Part shown: positions 26,551-34,651 of the stretch, in pieces | Numbering within the stretch: position 1 is the first letter of the stretch | Layout of the letters: each line of letters begins with the position of its first letter | Source: Methylobacterium sp. DB0501 | Lineage (GTDB): Bacteria > Pseudomonadota > Alphaproteobacteria > Rhizobiales > Beijerinckiaceae | DNA length: 64,000 nucleotides | NCBI RefSeq assembly: GCF_011043735.1 | Contig: NZ_JAAKGV010000029.1 | Location: 1-64,000 of the forward strand | Direction: 5' to 3' | Notes under the pieces: model-generated | What the model saw: only the letters and a program-made list of their open reading frames with translations | What the model was told of the DNA's origin: nothing | Database searches by the model: none | Program-made: the position numbers and the translations under genes

Positions 26551-27390
26551 TCACCGCCGCGCACCCCGCCTGCGAGCGAGCGCCGCCTGCGCCTGCCGCT
26601 CCGCCGCCTGCCGCTTCCAGGCCGGCTGCCAGCGCAGCGCCCCGTCCGGGTCGGCGCCGACCGCGTAAGCCTGTCCTGCCGGCACCAGGCACCCCGCCGC
26701 ATCCGTGGCCTCGCCCGGCGCGGCCGGCGCCGCGGGTGAGCCGACGATCCGGCCCGTCTCGCGCCCCTGGCCCGATTGCTGCGCCAGCCAGTCCGCCGCC
26801 ACGTCCTCGAGGAGATCGCGAAACCGCTGCGCCACCCCGGCCACCGCCGCCCGCCCGTCGCCGCGGCCGAGCCCGCGGGCGAGGCCGGCGAAATCCCGCC
26901 CCTCGGCCAGGACCTGGTGCAGGAACCGCGTCCCCACCGTGCCGATCGCTTCGCGCAGCTTGTCCAGCAGCCCCTCGACCAGCCGGCCGTCATCGATGGC
27001 GAGCAGGATCGCCAGCTCGTGCGCCACGGTGTGGTCGACCCGGTTGCCGCCCTCCGGCGAGCCCGAGCCGCGCGGGCCGGCCCGGCGCTCGAACACCTCG
27101 GCGATGACGCGCCCGACGAGGTAGGCCTCCCGGCTGATCCGGCCGTGGCTGGCCTCGCGCTCCAGGAGATCGGTGCAGCGGTTGACCGTGACGTGGACCC
27201 GCTCGGGCTCGGCGAGGGGATCGCACGCCGGATCCGGCCAGGGATCCGCGACGGCGGCGACGGCGGAGCGCACGCCCTCCGACGGAAGCGGCCGAGCCAG
27301 ACCGCCCGGCGTCACCGCCCGGCCGCCATCGTAGCGATCCCGGGCCGCGTAGAGCGGCGTCCGGAGGATGAGGCGGTCGGCGGAGTCCAT
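26551..27390 (-). CDS. Phage early-region protein, unknown
   Basis: The 279-aa reading from the ATG at 27390 begins MDSADRLILRTPLYAARDRY. The middle section looks well ordered (VHVTVNRCTDLLEREASHGR, DHTVAHELAILLAIDDGRLV) and the C-terminus is Ala/Gln-rich. No catalytic motif is recognised. Similar proteins with this N-terminus occur in alphaproteobacterial prophages, from general knowledge only. It is separated from the LysR gene by 110 bp. Confidence 0.6.
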   Translation of the reverse strand: MDSADRLILRTPLYAARDRYDGGRAVTPGGLARPLPSEGVRSAVAAVADPWPDPACDPLAEPERVHVTVNRCTDLLEREASHGRISREAYLVGRVIAEVFERRAGPRGSGSPEGGNRVDHTVAHELAILLAIDDGRLVEGLLDKLREAIGTVGTRFLHQVLAEGRDFAGLARGLGRGDGRAAVAGVAQRFRDLLEDVAADWLAQQSGQGRETGRIVGSPAAPAAPGEATDAAGCLVPAGQAYAVGADPDGALRWQPAWKRQAAERQAQAALARRRGARR

Positions 27391-27477
27391 CGGTGTCCAC
27401 CCCTTGAAACAAACGGGCAACACCTGCGTCATGTCCCGCCGTGACACGGGCAATGCGCCACGCGGTCGCAGACTGGA

Positions 27478-27888
27478 TCAGGGCGACGGCTCCACCCGGA
27501 CGGGCGCCAGCCCCCCATCCCGCACCAAAGCCGCCCCTCCGGCGGCGGCCCGCTCGAAGTTGAGCATCACCGTGATCGTCTCGATGGCCTCCACGACGCG
27601 CCGCAACCCCGTGCGATACGACCATCCCCGGCGGTGATGGCACACCTGCCGGAAGCTCTCGGCATGGGCCTCGCAATAGATCCAGGCCTTGAGATACTGC
27701 CGCGTCTCGTAATCCTTGATGTAGAGATCGGGCCAGCGGATCGCCTTGTTGGTGCTGTGGATCGCCACTCGTGCTTGGTGATCGGTCGCGGCCCCTCGCT
27801 CGGTGTAGACCAGCCACAGCTTCACCTCATCGGGGGTGAGGGGAGTGACGTCGATCGCGCCGATGATGTGGGGAGTAGGGGCGGGCAT
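27478..27888 (-). CDS. Phage early-region protein, unknown
   Basis: This 136-aa protein contains EVKLWLVYTERGAATDHQAR, KAIRWPDLYIKDYETRQYLK and RVVEAIETITVMLNFERAA. The mixed alpha/beta pattern is gene-like, and the reading direction follows the leftward early operon. I do not recognise it. It could be the downstream end of the replication operon before the integrase-remnant interruption. Confidence 0.6.
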   Translation of the reverse strand: MPAPTPHIIGAIDVTPLTPDEVKLWLVYTERGAATDHQARVAIHSTNKAIRWPDLYIKDYETRQYLKAWIYCEAHAESFRQVCHHRRGWSYRTGLRRVVEAIETITVMLNFERAAAGGAALVRDGGLAPVRVEPSP

Positions 27889-28039
27889 GGGTCAGGCGGC
27901 GAGCACCAGCGAGGATGTAGGCGGGAGCGCACTCAACAACCCGCACGGGCGACCCGGGTCTAGTCGACCCAGCGCGCCATCACACCGAAGGTTCAATAAC
28001 ATGCGTACCAAGCCGACCGGCAGGCGAGTTCGCCTCCGT

Positions 28040-28200
28040 GACCACGCTGTCCCCATGGACCAATGCTCGGGCATACTGGTGGGACGATCACCAGCCGGTA
28101 CATGCACCTGCGGTATTGGTTGCGGCGGCGGATTGGGTGGCAGGCAGACTGGCAGGTTGCCGTGAACTCGTCCGCCCTGGTGCTGAAACGCCACTATCGC
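28040..28200 (+). pseudogene. Frameshifted C-terminal remnant of a tyrosine integrase
   Basis: From 28063 one frame reads MLGHTGGTITSRYMHL, the His/Tyr end of a tyrosine recombinase. One frame over, the text continues HAPAVLVAAADWVAGRLAG, the usual C-terminal helix. The two pieces belong together, so the gene has a frameshift and lacks everything upstream. The surrounding 27889-28401 interval has no other gene; near its right end are 2.5 copies of an 11-bp repeat (ATCAAAACCGG, 28379-28405). It marks an older integration event inside the prophage. Confidence 0.75.
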
Positions 28201-28401
28201 CACCAAGCGAGAGCGCTCCCTCGGTGCCGTTTAAACGGACTGCCTAGCGGACCCACAGAGCCCGCCCCGCGCCCTTGAGAGTCAAAACAGGATCAAGAAC
28301 GAATTTACCGTCACATCGGCATAAGCGATTGTTATATAATGATTTTTCTGCATCGCGCACCAGCTTGGCCGGTCAGAAATCAAAACCGGATCAAAACCGG
28401 A

Positions 28402-29889
28402 TCAAGCCCAAAATGGGACATATCCAGCGCGCGGGCTGTCAGGGTCCGAGAGCTTGATGAGCCCCTCCCTAGCCGCTTCACGGATAATTCGCGACACTTG
28501 AGCCGCATTCTGATCCGCGATACCAAGCCGCTCTCTCAACGAACTATTAGTCAGCTTGCCGCCAGTTAAAAACTTAAGTGCAGCATGTTGATAGCACGCT
28601 CGAATTCTTTCCGCTCCAGTCATTTCGGCAAACGATCTATGGGCATAAAGAATTACCTTCGTATTATCTCCGTCAATACGAAAATCAGGCGGTGGCAGCT
28701 GGAATATTTCTGCTGCATTTATAACTTTGTCGACGCCGCTCCCCTGCTTTTCACAAATCCGCATCCGGCGCATGAGGGATGCCAGGGCTTCATTTCTTGA
28801 CCGCGGCGGAAGATCTATAAATCTTATAGGCTCTATGAGAGGAATTCCAGGATTCGTTATCTCAATGCGGTCTGTAAATATTTCTACCGTAGGTCCGGCG
28901 CCAGTAATCGTGAGATCTTGATGGATTAGAGCGTTTGCGACAAGCTCTCGTATGGCGATATCAGGATACATTGCTCTTTCTTCTCGGAATGCTTGCCCAA
29001 TATACTCATTTTTTGGCAATAATCCTGAGATATAAGATATTATACCCTTAAATCCATTTGCATATCCAAGCTGCCCGTCCCTTCTATTGGTAATGGCGTC
29101 TGCTCTGCTGTTGCCATTGTAGACAACAACACGCACGGCCTTACGGCCAAGGCGCTCAAATTGGCTTAAATCTTTTGCGAACAATATCGCGCCCAGGTTC
29201 AAAATGTTCCAATTTCCGCCGACGTCAGCGGCTATAAGCTTGTCATGCGCAAGCCGATCGAATATTCCCGCTCTATTATCCGGCAAAGGAAATTTGGTCA
29301 GATCGAAATACGACGGATAATCAATCAGATCTAAAACTTGGTCACTACTAACATACTCGGCCGCAATACCGCCTTCCCAGGCAAACGGCTGGAGCTTCGT
29401 CCAAAGCGCCTTCTGTTTATCAGAATGATCGGCAAGTCTCGGGGTGGCACTTCCGATGCGAATATAAGCTGTTCTATCAAATTCGACGGGGGCCGTCGTT
29501 GCGGCAGGGATTTCAAGAACGACGACACGCCCTTGCGGGTGCTCTATAGATTTAAATTGAAAATCAACACTCGGACGAATTCTCTGCGCGAGCCAAAATT
29601 CCAGAGGCTGGCGCTGATGAGCCTCTTTGCTTGGTTCAAATTGTGCGCCAACGACGTCATGCGAGTCATCAGCAATTCCCCACAACATGTATGCCATGTG
29701 CTTGTCAGCCAATCGTGCGCTGTTAGATAGCGCCGAAATCCGAACACCCATTGCATTTGGATCGATATTATTTTCTTTGAATTCAACCCATGTAGTCTCG
29801 GCAGGAAGCTTTCGCAAATCATCAACTAGAGCGATCGAACGCTCCGTCATAATATGACCCTTCAAATGATCTGATTTTATTTGCGTCAT
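28402..29889 (-). CDS. AlbA_2 (Schlafen-type) domain ATP-binding protein
   Basis: This 495-aa protein has an N-terminal AlbA_2 domain (ETTWVEFKENNIDPNAMG and MLWGIADDSHDVVG), a middle ATP-binding region of the HATPase_c_4 type (IAIRELVANALIHQDLTITG, EKQGSGVDKVINAAE), and a C-terminal winged helix. Family members are annotated as transcriptional regulators or helicase-like; several AlbA_2 proteins belong to defence or mobile loci. Base composition is markedly AT-richer than the surroundings, so it is a recent acquisition. The start overlaps the stop of a small ribbon-helix-helix-like gene. Confidence 0.85.
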   Translation of the reverse strand: MTQIKSDHLKGHIMTERSIALVDDLRKLPAETTWVEFKENNIDPNAMGVRISALSNSARLADKHMAYMLWGIADDSHDVVGAQFEPSKEAHQRQPLEFWLAQRIRPSVDFQFKSIEHPQGRVVVLEIPAATTAPVEFDRTAYIRIGSATPRLADHSDKQKALWTKLQPFAWEGGIAAEYVSSDQVLDLIDYPSYFDLTKFPLPDNRAGIFDRLAHDKLIAADVGGNWNILNLGAILFAKDLSQFERLGRKAVRVVVYNGNSRADAITNRRDGQLGYANGFKGIISYISGLLPKNEYIGQAFREERAMYPDIAIRELVANALIHQDLTITGAGPTVEIFTDRIEITNPGIPLIEPIRFIDLPPRSRNEALASLMRRMRICEKQGSGVDKVINAAEIFQLPPPDFRIDGDNTKVILYAHRSFAEMTGAERIRACYQHAALKFLTGGKLTNSSLRERLGIADQNAAQVSRIIREAAREGLIKLSDPDSPRAGYVPFWA

Positions 29890-30140
29890 GATATACCGTT
29901 CGACCCCTCCGACTCCTCCGACTCCTCCTGATGTCGCACATACCCTTGCTCTCTAAACCAGTCCATCACGGCGTATCGGATGGCCTCTCGTCGTGACGGC
30001 GTCGGGTTGGGTCGTCCTGCGATCCAGGCATCGAGGGGCGCGAGCTGCTCCGGTTGCAGGCGGACCTGCACAGGCGTGCCCTGCCCATTAGGGGCCGGAC
30101 CGCGACGCTTCTTTGGTAGCACGGTTTCTTGCGTACCCAT
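29886..30140 (-). CDS. Small DNA-binding (ribbon-helix-helix-like) protein
   Basis: This 84-aa protein begins MGTQETVLPKKRRGPAPNG. The strand TPVQVRLQPEQLAPLDAWI is followed by a helix TPSRREAIRYAVMDWFREQG and an acidic tail. The pattern suits a ribbon-helix-helix regulator. It overlaps the AlbA_2 gene by an ATGA, which implies a joint role, possibly autoregulation of the pair. Confidence 0.7.
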   Translation of the reverse strand: MGTQETVLPKKRRGPAPNGQGTPVQVRLQPEQLAPLDAWIAGRPNPTPSRREAIRYAVMDWFREQGYVRHQEESEESEGSNGIS

Positions 30141-30201
30141 AAAATCATGGGCCCAGGAAACAGCCCGACGGGAAGGTAGAAGCTCCCGCCACGCATCCCC
30201 T

Positions 30202-31164
30202 TCACACCCGCACCTCCGGCGGCACCGCCGCCGGAAACCACCACCCCTCAGCCTTCGCCGTATCCGAGCGCACCGGCGCCGGCACCGGCCGGCCGTGCTG
30301 GCGCAGGTGGCGGCTCCAGGCCTCCCAGCCCGGCGAGCCCACCGGCACGAACACCGACCGTGACACCGTCGCAACCGGGGAGGGCGCAACCGGCGCGTGG
30401 TTGCGAAACACCCCATTGCGCAACCAGGAATGCAGGTATTTCGGGGTCCCGGCCGGATGCGCCCGGCAATGCGCCGCATAGGCGCCGGCCGCGGCGATCG
30501 CCTGGGCCTGCTCGGCTGGGCTCAACGCCGCGAACAGCCGCCGCGCCTCGGCCTGGTTCGCCCAGGCCCGGCCGCGCTCCGGGTAGGCGGCGAGCAGGGC
30601 GGGGAAGCGATCCGCCTCGGCCGACGGCGGGTCTTTCCCCGAAATCGGATTCGGCCCGTCCGCAGGCCCCCCGGTCACGGGGGGTTGGGGGGTTCCCCTT
30701 CTGACGGTTCCTATGACGGATTCCTTTAGAGGGGTGACAGCAGTGTCACCCTCGGGGGTGACAACGCTGTCACCCTCCCCGGTGACAGGCTGACACCCCT
30801 CATCCGGATCGTGGGGTGTCACGCTGTCACCCCTCGCGGGTGCCTCGGGCGGCGAGGCGGCACCCGTGTCACCCCTCGGCGGCACCACACCCGGCAGGTG
30901 CAGCAGGTAGTGGTTGGCCCGCTGCCGCCCGGTCCGCGGGCACATCCCCTTGCGGATCGTGATCAGCCCGAGGTCGGACAGCTCCTTGAGCTTGCGCTGC
31001 ACCGTGCGCTCGCTCTGGCTCGCATCCTCGGCCAGCGACCGGATCGTCGGGAAGGCGAGGCCGGTGCGGGCGTCGACGTAGTTGGCGAGCACCATCGCCA
31101 CCAGCTTGGCGCCGGCATCCTCGATGCGCTGGGAAATGACGTAGGCGATAGCCTGCACGCTCAT
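30202..31164 (-). CDS. Phage replication initiator-like HTH protein
   Basis: This 320-aa protein carries a helix_turn_helix_36 domain at residues about 15-95 (LVAMVLANYVDARTGLAFPT, IRSLAEDASQSERTVQRKLK), as in phage O-like initiators. A low-complexity linker follows, containing repeated GD(S/T)xVTP units, then a C-terminal domain with the conserved ending KYLHSWLRNGVFRN. The linker DNA consists of palindromic repeats (30731-30875). That resembles the lambda design, where the origin iterons lie inside the initiator gene. It is the main replication candidate of this prophage. Confidence 0.78.
   Translation of the reverse strand: MSVQAIAYVISQRIEDAGAKLVAMVLANYVDARTGLAFPTIRSLAEDASQSERTVQRKLKELSDLGLITIRKGMCPRTGRQRANHYLLHLPGVVPPRGDTGAASPPEAPARGDSVTPHDPDEGCQPVTGEGDSVVTPEGDTAVTPLKESVIGTVRRGTPQPPVTGGPADGPNPISGKDPPSAEADRFPALLAAYPERGRAWANQAEARRLFAALSPAEQAQAIAAAGAYAAHCRAHPAGTPKYLHSWLRNGVFRNHAPVAPSPVATVSRSVFVPVGSPGWEAWSRHLRQHGRPVPAPVRSDTAKAEGWWFPAAVPPEVRV
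30731..30875. repeat. Iteron-like palindromic array inside the initiator gene (candidate origin)
   Basis: GGGGTGACAGCAGTGTCACCC (30731-30751, given here as 20+1 bases) has a close copy at 30755-30775 and a variant at 30779-30799, an exact 24-bp period. Another copy lies at 30813-30833 and a half-site CCCGTGTCACCCC at 30863-30875. Each unit is an inverted repeat around TGACA/TGTCA. They encode repeated GD-S/T-VTP octapeptide units in the initiator. Origin function is inferred from number, spacing and location. Confidence 0.7.
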
Positions 31165-31548
31165 GGCGGGAAACCGGCAAAGGGGGAGCGTTGCGCCGCG
31201 AATCCTGTCCGGATCCGGGCGCGCAAAGACCCGACGCCGCGCGAGCAGGGGCGCGCAGCGGACGGGCGGCGAATCGGGGGAGGGCTCTTCCGGCAAGGCT
31301 CCGCCCTGCGCCGAAACGGCTCGCGCCGCGGCGGGACGGGGGCGCACGCCCGCGCGCTCCCCGAAGGGAGGCGCGGCACGGGCACGGTCAGGAAGAGCGG
31401 GGAGGGTCGGGCAGGGGCGGGCCGCGGATGGGTGGCAGGCGGAGCGCACGGGCTCGGCCGCCACCTGGGCGATCAGGCGGGCGCAGGGGAGACCGGAAGG
31501 GAGTCGGAGTCCGGGTGCGAGCCGTGCGGGAGAGGCCGCACCGCACGG
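31165..31548. other. Gap between initiator gene and upstream small genes
   Basis: These 384 bases separate the initiator start from the next leftward gene. Open frames exist but are Arg/Pro-rich and look spurious. I see no clear promoter, repeat or RNA structure beyond general GC-rich sequence. Confidence 0.4.
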
Positions 31549-31743
31549 TCATGGCCGGAACAGGTCGCGTTGCGCCGGCTCGCGGCGCGCCGGGGCTTTG
31601 GACGGGCGAGTGTCCGGCGGCGTGTCACGCCGCGGCACGTGATCGGCGCAGAACCAGCGCCCGGCCTCGCTCCGGACGGTCGCCAGGGCGCCGCACAGGC
31701 AGGTCACGATGATCGACGGGGAGGCGGGCCGGCGCGGGGCCAT
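31549..31743 (-). CDS. Small Cys-containing phage protein
   Basis: This 64-aa protein includes IIVTCLCGALATVRSEAGRW followed by FCADHVP. The CxC...CxxH spacing suggests a zinc ribbon. Its ATG overlaps the stop of the gene upstream (TGATG), consistent with a translated early operon gene. Function unknown. Confidence 0.6.
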   Translation of the reverse strand: MAPRRPASPSIIVTCLCGALATVRSEAGRWFCADHVPRRDTPPDTRPSKAPARREPAQRDLFRP

Positions 31744-31888
31744 CAGCGCCGGCCCTCCGGCGGACGGCGGGCCGCCTGGTTGCAGGCCTTCGCCGCCGCG
31801 GCCGCAAGGGCGCCGGCCTTCACCAGCCAGGCCCCGAGGAGCGCGAAGCCGATCCGGCGCCAGCCATCATGCGGAGGCCGGGTCACGG
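31743..31888 (-). CDS. Very small hydrophobic protein
   Basis: Starting at GTG 31888 it encodes about 47 aa: a basic N-terminus (TRPPHDGWRR), one hydrophobic segment (IGFALLGAWLVKAGALAAAA) and a basic tail. A single membrane span is likely. Overlap with both neighbours (6 bp upstream, TGATG downstream) supports the call. Confidence 0.5.
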
Positions 31889-32551
31889 CGCGCCCTCCGC
31901 CGCCCGGCCGAACCACCAGCCGCGCCGCGGCGCCTCCGCCTCGCGCCGGTCCAGCTCGGCCCGCAGGGTGGCGAGCTGCGCCATCAGGCGCGCCTGGTCC
32001 GCCTCGTTGGCCGCCAGGTCCAGCCAGTCCGGCGGGTCGCGCAGGAGTGCCGCCAGGAATTCCGGGCCGTAGACGCAGATCATCAGGACCAGCGTGCGCC
32101 CGTTCGGCAAATTCTCCCGCGCCAGCCATTTGGTCACGGTGTCGAGCGGCACGTTCAGGTCGGCGGCGACGCAGGCCGCCGTCTTGGCCGGGTAGCGGGC
32201 CTTGAGCCAGCGCACCATGCCGGCGGCGTCGATCTGGCGCTCCCAGAGCGACCAGCTTTGCGGCCAGGTTTGGCCTTTGCTTTCGGAAGAATGTCCCACG
32301 GCGATCTCCGACGCTGTCTGCGTCGAGGCCGCATCCGGATCGGGTCCGGCAGGCGGGGAGGCGCCATGGGGGGAGAGAGAAGCGAGGAAGGCCGGGAGAT
32401 CGGGCAGGCACTCCACGATCCCGGCCGGAACCGCGGTGGCGCGGGCGACCGCACCGCCGACGGCCGCCGCAGCGACCCGGCGGACCTTCTGGCAAGCCGC
32501 CACGCCGAGAATGGCGGCGTGCAGTTCGAGGCAGGTGAGGGAGTCGGACAT
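31883..32551 (-). CDS. Early-operon protein with HTH-like segment
   Basis: This 222-aa protein begins MSDSLTCLELHAAILGVAAC. It has a central region with AKTAACVAADLNVPLDTVTK, reading like a helix-turn-helix, then NGRTLVLMICVYGPEFLAAL and a C-terminal coiled coil. It is the first gene after the cro-like regulator (1 bp gap). Related proteins exist in rhizobial prophages (memory-based); the role is unknown, possibly regulatory. Confidence 0.65.
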   Translation of the reverse strand: MSDSLTCLELHAAILGVAACQKVRRVAAAAVGGAVARATAVPAGIVECLPDLPAFLASLSPHGASPPAGPDPDAASTQTASEIAVGHSSESKGQTWPQSWSLWERQIDAAGMVRWLKARYPAKTAACVAADLNVPLDTVTKWLARENLPNGRTLVLMICVYGPEFLAALLRDPPDWLDLAANEADQARLMAQLATLRAELDRREAEAPRRGWWFGRAAEGAP

Positions 32552-32552
32552 C

Positions 32553-32807
32553 TCAGTCCCTGGCACCAAGCATCGGTTCCGAAAGGCGACGCGCGGCAGC
32601 CTCAGCGAAGTCATTGGCTGTGACCGCGCCTTTCGACAGCTCGTTGAGTGCTCGCATACGCGCCGGACGCGGGATGCGGCTGCCGCCTCTCCACTTATCG
32701 ACAGCGTGGATCGAGCATGTCTGACCCCTTGGAAGGCGCGCGCTCACGCCATCCGCAACCTGCTGAAGGCTCAAGCCCTCGCGACGCATCCAATCTGCAA
32801 GCTTCAT
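32553..32807 (-). CDS. Cro-like HTH regulator
   Basis: This 84-aa protein begins MKLADWMRREGLSLQQVADG. SIHAVDKWRGGSRIPRPARM provides the recognition helix and turn. The divergent partner is the CI-like repressor, with a palindromic operator at 32829-32845 between the two starts. The layout and size match a lambdoid cro gene leading the lytic (leftward) early operon. Confidence 0.82.
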   Translation of the reverse strand: MKLADWMRREGLSLQQVADGVSARLPRGQTCSIHAVDKWRGGSRIPRPARMRALNELSKGAVTANDFAEAAARRLSEPMLGARD

Positions 32808-32828
32808 GGTCACCTGCCTTAACCATAA

Positions 32829-32845
32829 CCACCCATTTTGGGCGG
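32829..32845. promoter_or_regulatory. Repressor operator between cro-like and cI-like genes
   Basis: CCACCCATTTTGGGCGG is a near-perfect palindrome 22 bp upstream of the cro-like start. Closely related sites occur at 33553-33569 and 33576-33592. The shared pattern CCNCCCA-N3-TGGGNGG defines a likely binding site for the phage repressors. Confidence 0.75.
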
Positions 32846-32913
32846 ATATGTCAAGCGACCAGATCACGAATTGGGAGGGGACGACGGTTCGCGCCTGCAC
32901 CATGGTTCGACCC

Positions 32914-33486
32914 ATGGGCAACAACCTCAAGACACTACGAGAGCGCCGCGGCTGGACGGTAGAAGCCGCCGCGAACGCCATGGGCCTATCCAAGAGCGGG
33001 TACGAGAAGATCGAGAACGGCGATCGTCGACTCACCCTGGAGCGTATCAGCCGGGCCGCCCAGATATATCAGGTGCCCGAGAGTGAGGTGATTAGCTCTC
33101 GCGTAGAAACCTACGTAGTGGGGGAGGTTCTCCGTGGAGGCGTCGTAAAACTTTTTGGCGAAGACGCATCAAAGCGCGCGGTTGCCCCTTCCCCCTTCGA
33201 TGCCAGCTTGGATACGGTGGCATTGTTGGTTGCGGATGGTGACGCATTGCCAGGTGTCGCAGAGGAAAGATGGTATGTTTACCACGGCCAGCGGCATGAA
33301 GGGCTGCCGGACGAGTGGGTCGGCGATCTCTGCGTGATCGCGTTGTCCCCGGCGGAAGTTGTGATCAGACGCGCGTATCACGGCCGCGAGCGTGGAACAT
33401 ACGATATCGTATCGCTCGGGCACGAGCCGCGGCGTGGGGTGACGATCCTTTGGTCCTCGAAGATCGAGTGGATCAAGCCTAGGTAG
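32914..33486 (+). CDS. CI-like phage repressor with degenerate S24 domain
   Basis: The 190-aa reading from the ATG at 32914 has an XRE HTH (NLKTLRERRGWTVEAAANAM, GLSKSGYEKIENGDRRLTLE). The C-terminal domain has the LexA/CI layout: ALLVADGDALPGVAEERWYV, then EWVGDLCVIALSPAEVVIRR. In active S24 repressors the first motif has Ser (GDSM); here it reads GDAL, and the catalytic Lys position is Arg-Arg. Self-cleavage is therefore unlikely, and induction must use another route such as an antirepressor. Upstream starts at 32806 and 32902 are possible. Confidence 0.82.
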   Translation: MGNNLKTLRERRGWTVEAAANAMGLSKSGYEKIENGDRRLTLERISRAAQIYQVPESEVISSRVETYVVGEVLRGGVVKLFGEDASKRAVAPSPFDASLDTVALLVADGDALPGVAEERWYVYHGQRHEGLPDEWVGDLCVIALSPAEVVIRRAYHGRERGTYDIVSLGHEPRRGVTILWSSKIEWIKPR

Positions 33487-33552
33487 GACGAAGGAGCCGT
33501 CGCGCGTGGGGCGAGGGCGTTCGGCTGATCGCTTCCAGCCAATCAGCTAAAA

Positions 33553-33592
33553 CCACCCAGAATGGGATTGACCTTCCGCCCAATATGGGTGG
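33553..33592. promoter_or_regulatory. Two repressor operators before the rightward small genes
   Basis: CCACCCAGAATGGGATT (33553-33569) and CCGCCCAATATGGGTGG (33576-33592) repeat the motif found between cro and cI, with 6 bp between them. They lie 30-70 bp upstream of the gene at 33625, so repressor control of the rightward transcript is likely. Confidence 0.75.
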
Positions 33593-33624
33593 ATCTTGCG
33601 CGCTCCATCGGTGGACACGCCATC

Positions 33625-34014
33625 ATGACGCGCTCTCCAGCTCCCCCGCCACGCTCCTCGCCAGCGCATCTCGGAGTTTCCGGCGTGTTTGCCGATCTCC
33701 AGATCGGCGAACCCAACGAGTTGATCTACGCCCAGATCGCCCTGCCGTTCTGCAGCGCCGGCGCACTCGTGAAAGCCATGGCCGCCCTGCGCGGCCCGAG
33801 CGGCAAGCCGCCCTTCGTGCTCCTGGCCCTCGGCCCCGGCCGCGAGCGCTCCGTCCACGAGGAGGCGCGGGACGCGGCGCACGCCGCCCTCGACACCCTC
33901 GCCGGGCTCATCGCCACCGACCAGCTCGGCCCGGAGCGCAGAGCGATCGCGCAGCGCCTCAGCCATCTGGCGGATGTGGCGGCGCACCCCGCCAGCGGGA
34001 GGGAGCGGCCGTGA
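33625..34014 (+). CDS. Early rightward phage protein, unknown
   Basis: This 129-aa protein has no recognised domain. A beta-strand start (GVFADLQIGEPNELIYAQIA) is followed by ALGPGRERSVHEEARDAAHA and a helical end. It is the first gene after the paired operators. Its stop overlaps the next start (GTGA). It may be a regulator or exclusion-type factor; there is no direct evidence. Confidence 0.6.
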   Translation: MTRSPAPPPRSSPAHLGVSGVFADLQIGEPNELIYAQIALPFCSAGALVKAMAALRGPSGKPPFVLLALGPGRERSVHEEARDAAHAALDTLAGLIATDQLGPERRAIAQRLSHLADVAAHPASGRERP

Positions 34015-34241
34015 GCTACGACCTCGTCCGGCAGACCCACCCCGGCGCCCCTTCCGTCGTCGGCGCCCGGGTCCGCCACACCCCGACCGGCCGGCTCGGC
34101 CGCATCGCCCCGGCGGTGCCGGGCCTCGGCGCGCAGCTGCGGGTGCGGTTCGAGGGCGAGGTGCTGCCCTGCCGCGTCGATCCGGCCAGCCTCGTCTTCG
34201 CAATCGCCGCCCTCGTCACGCTGCCCGGGCGGCGGCCGTGA
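34011..34241 (+). CDS. Small phage protein with SH3-like barrel pattern
   Basis: This 76-aa product from GTG 34011 has short strands GARVRHTPTGRLGRIAPAVP and AQLRVRFEGEVLPCRVDPAS, the pattern of a small beta-barrel. It overlaps both neighbours by 4 bp, so the three genes are translationally coupled. Function unknown. Confidence 0.6.
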   Translation: MSYDLVRQTHPGAPSVVGARVRHTPTGRLGRIAPAVPGLGAQLRVRFEGEVLPCRVDPASLVFAIAALVTLPGRRP

Positions 34242-34633
34242 TCCGGCGCAATCCCGACGCCCGGCGCGTCACGCCCATGGATGTGCTGGTCGGCGCCCGC
34301 GTCGCCGCCTTCCGCAAGGCGAAGGGCCTCTCCCAGACCGAGCTCGGCCAGGCGGTCGGCGTCACCTTCCAGCAGGTGCAGAAGTACGAGAAGGGGACGA
34401 ACCGGATCAGCAGCGCCGCGCTGGCGATCATCGCCACCAAGCTCGAGGTGCCGGTGACGCGCCTCTACGGCGACCCGGACGCGCAGGGCGAGGACCGGAT
34501 CGGGCAGCTTCTCGGCGCCCCCGGCGCCCTTGAGCTGCTGCATCTCTATGCGGCGATGCCGGAGGAGCGACGGCACGCGCTCCTCGCCTTCATTCGGCCC
34601 GCCGCGGAGCCGCATTCCGAGGCTCGCCCATGA
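34238..34633 (+). CDS. XRE-family regulator
   Basis: A 131-aa protein from GTG 34238 (or 118 aa from ATG 34277) with a classical HTH: ARVAAFRKAKGLSQTELGQA, VGVTFQQVQKYEKGTNRIS. A helical C-terminal tail (LELLHLYAAMPEERRHALLA) resembles alphaproteobacterial regulators often found near prophage control regions. It could regulate the integrase or the repressor. Confidence 0.85.
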   Translation: MIRRNPDARRVTPMDVLVGARVAAFRKAKGLSQTELGQAVGVTFQQVQKYEKGTNRISSAALAIIATKLEVPVTRLYGDPDAQGEDRIGQLLGAPGALELLHLYAAMPEERRHALLAFIRPAAEPHSEARP

Positions 34634-34651
34634 GGGTGGGGGAGGCAGCTC

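Noticed and set aside
28404..28420. Fourth repressor operator (core CCCAAAATGGG)
   Set aside because: The core palindrome resembles the operators, but it lies in the last codons of the AlbA_2 gene without an obvious promoter, and the outer bases do not fit.
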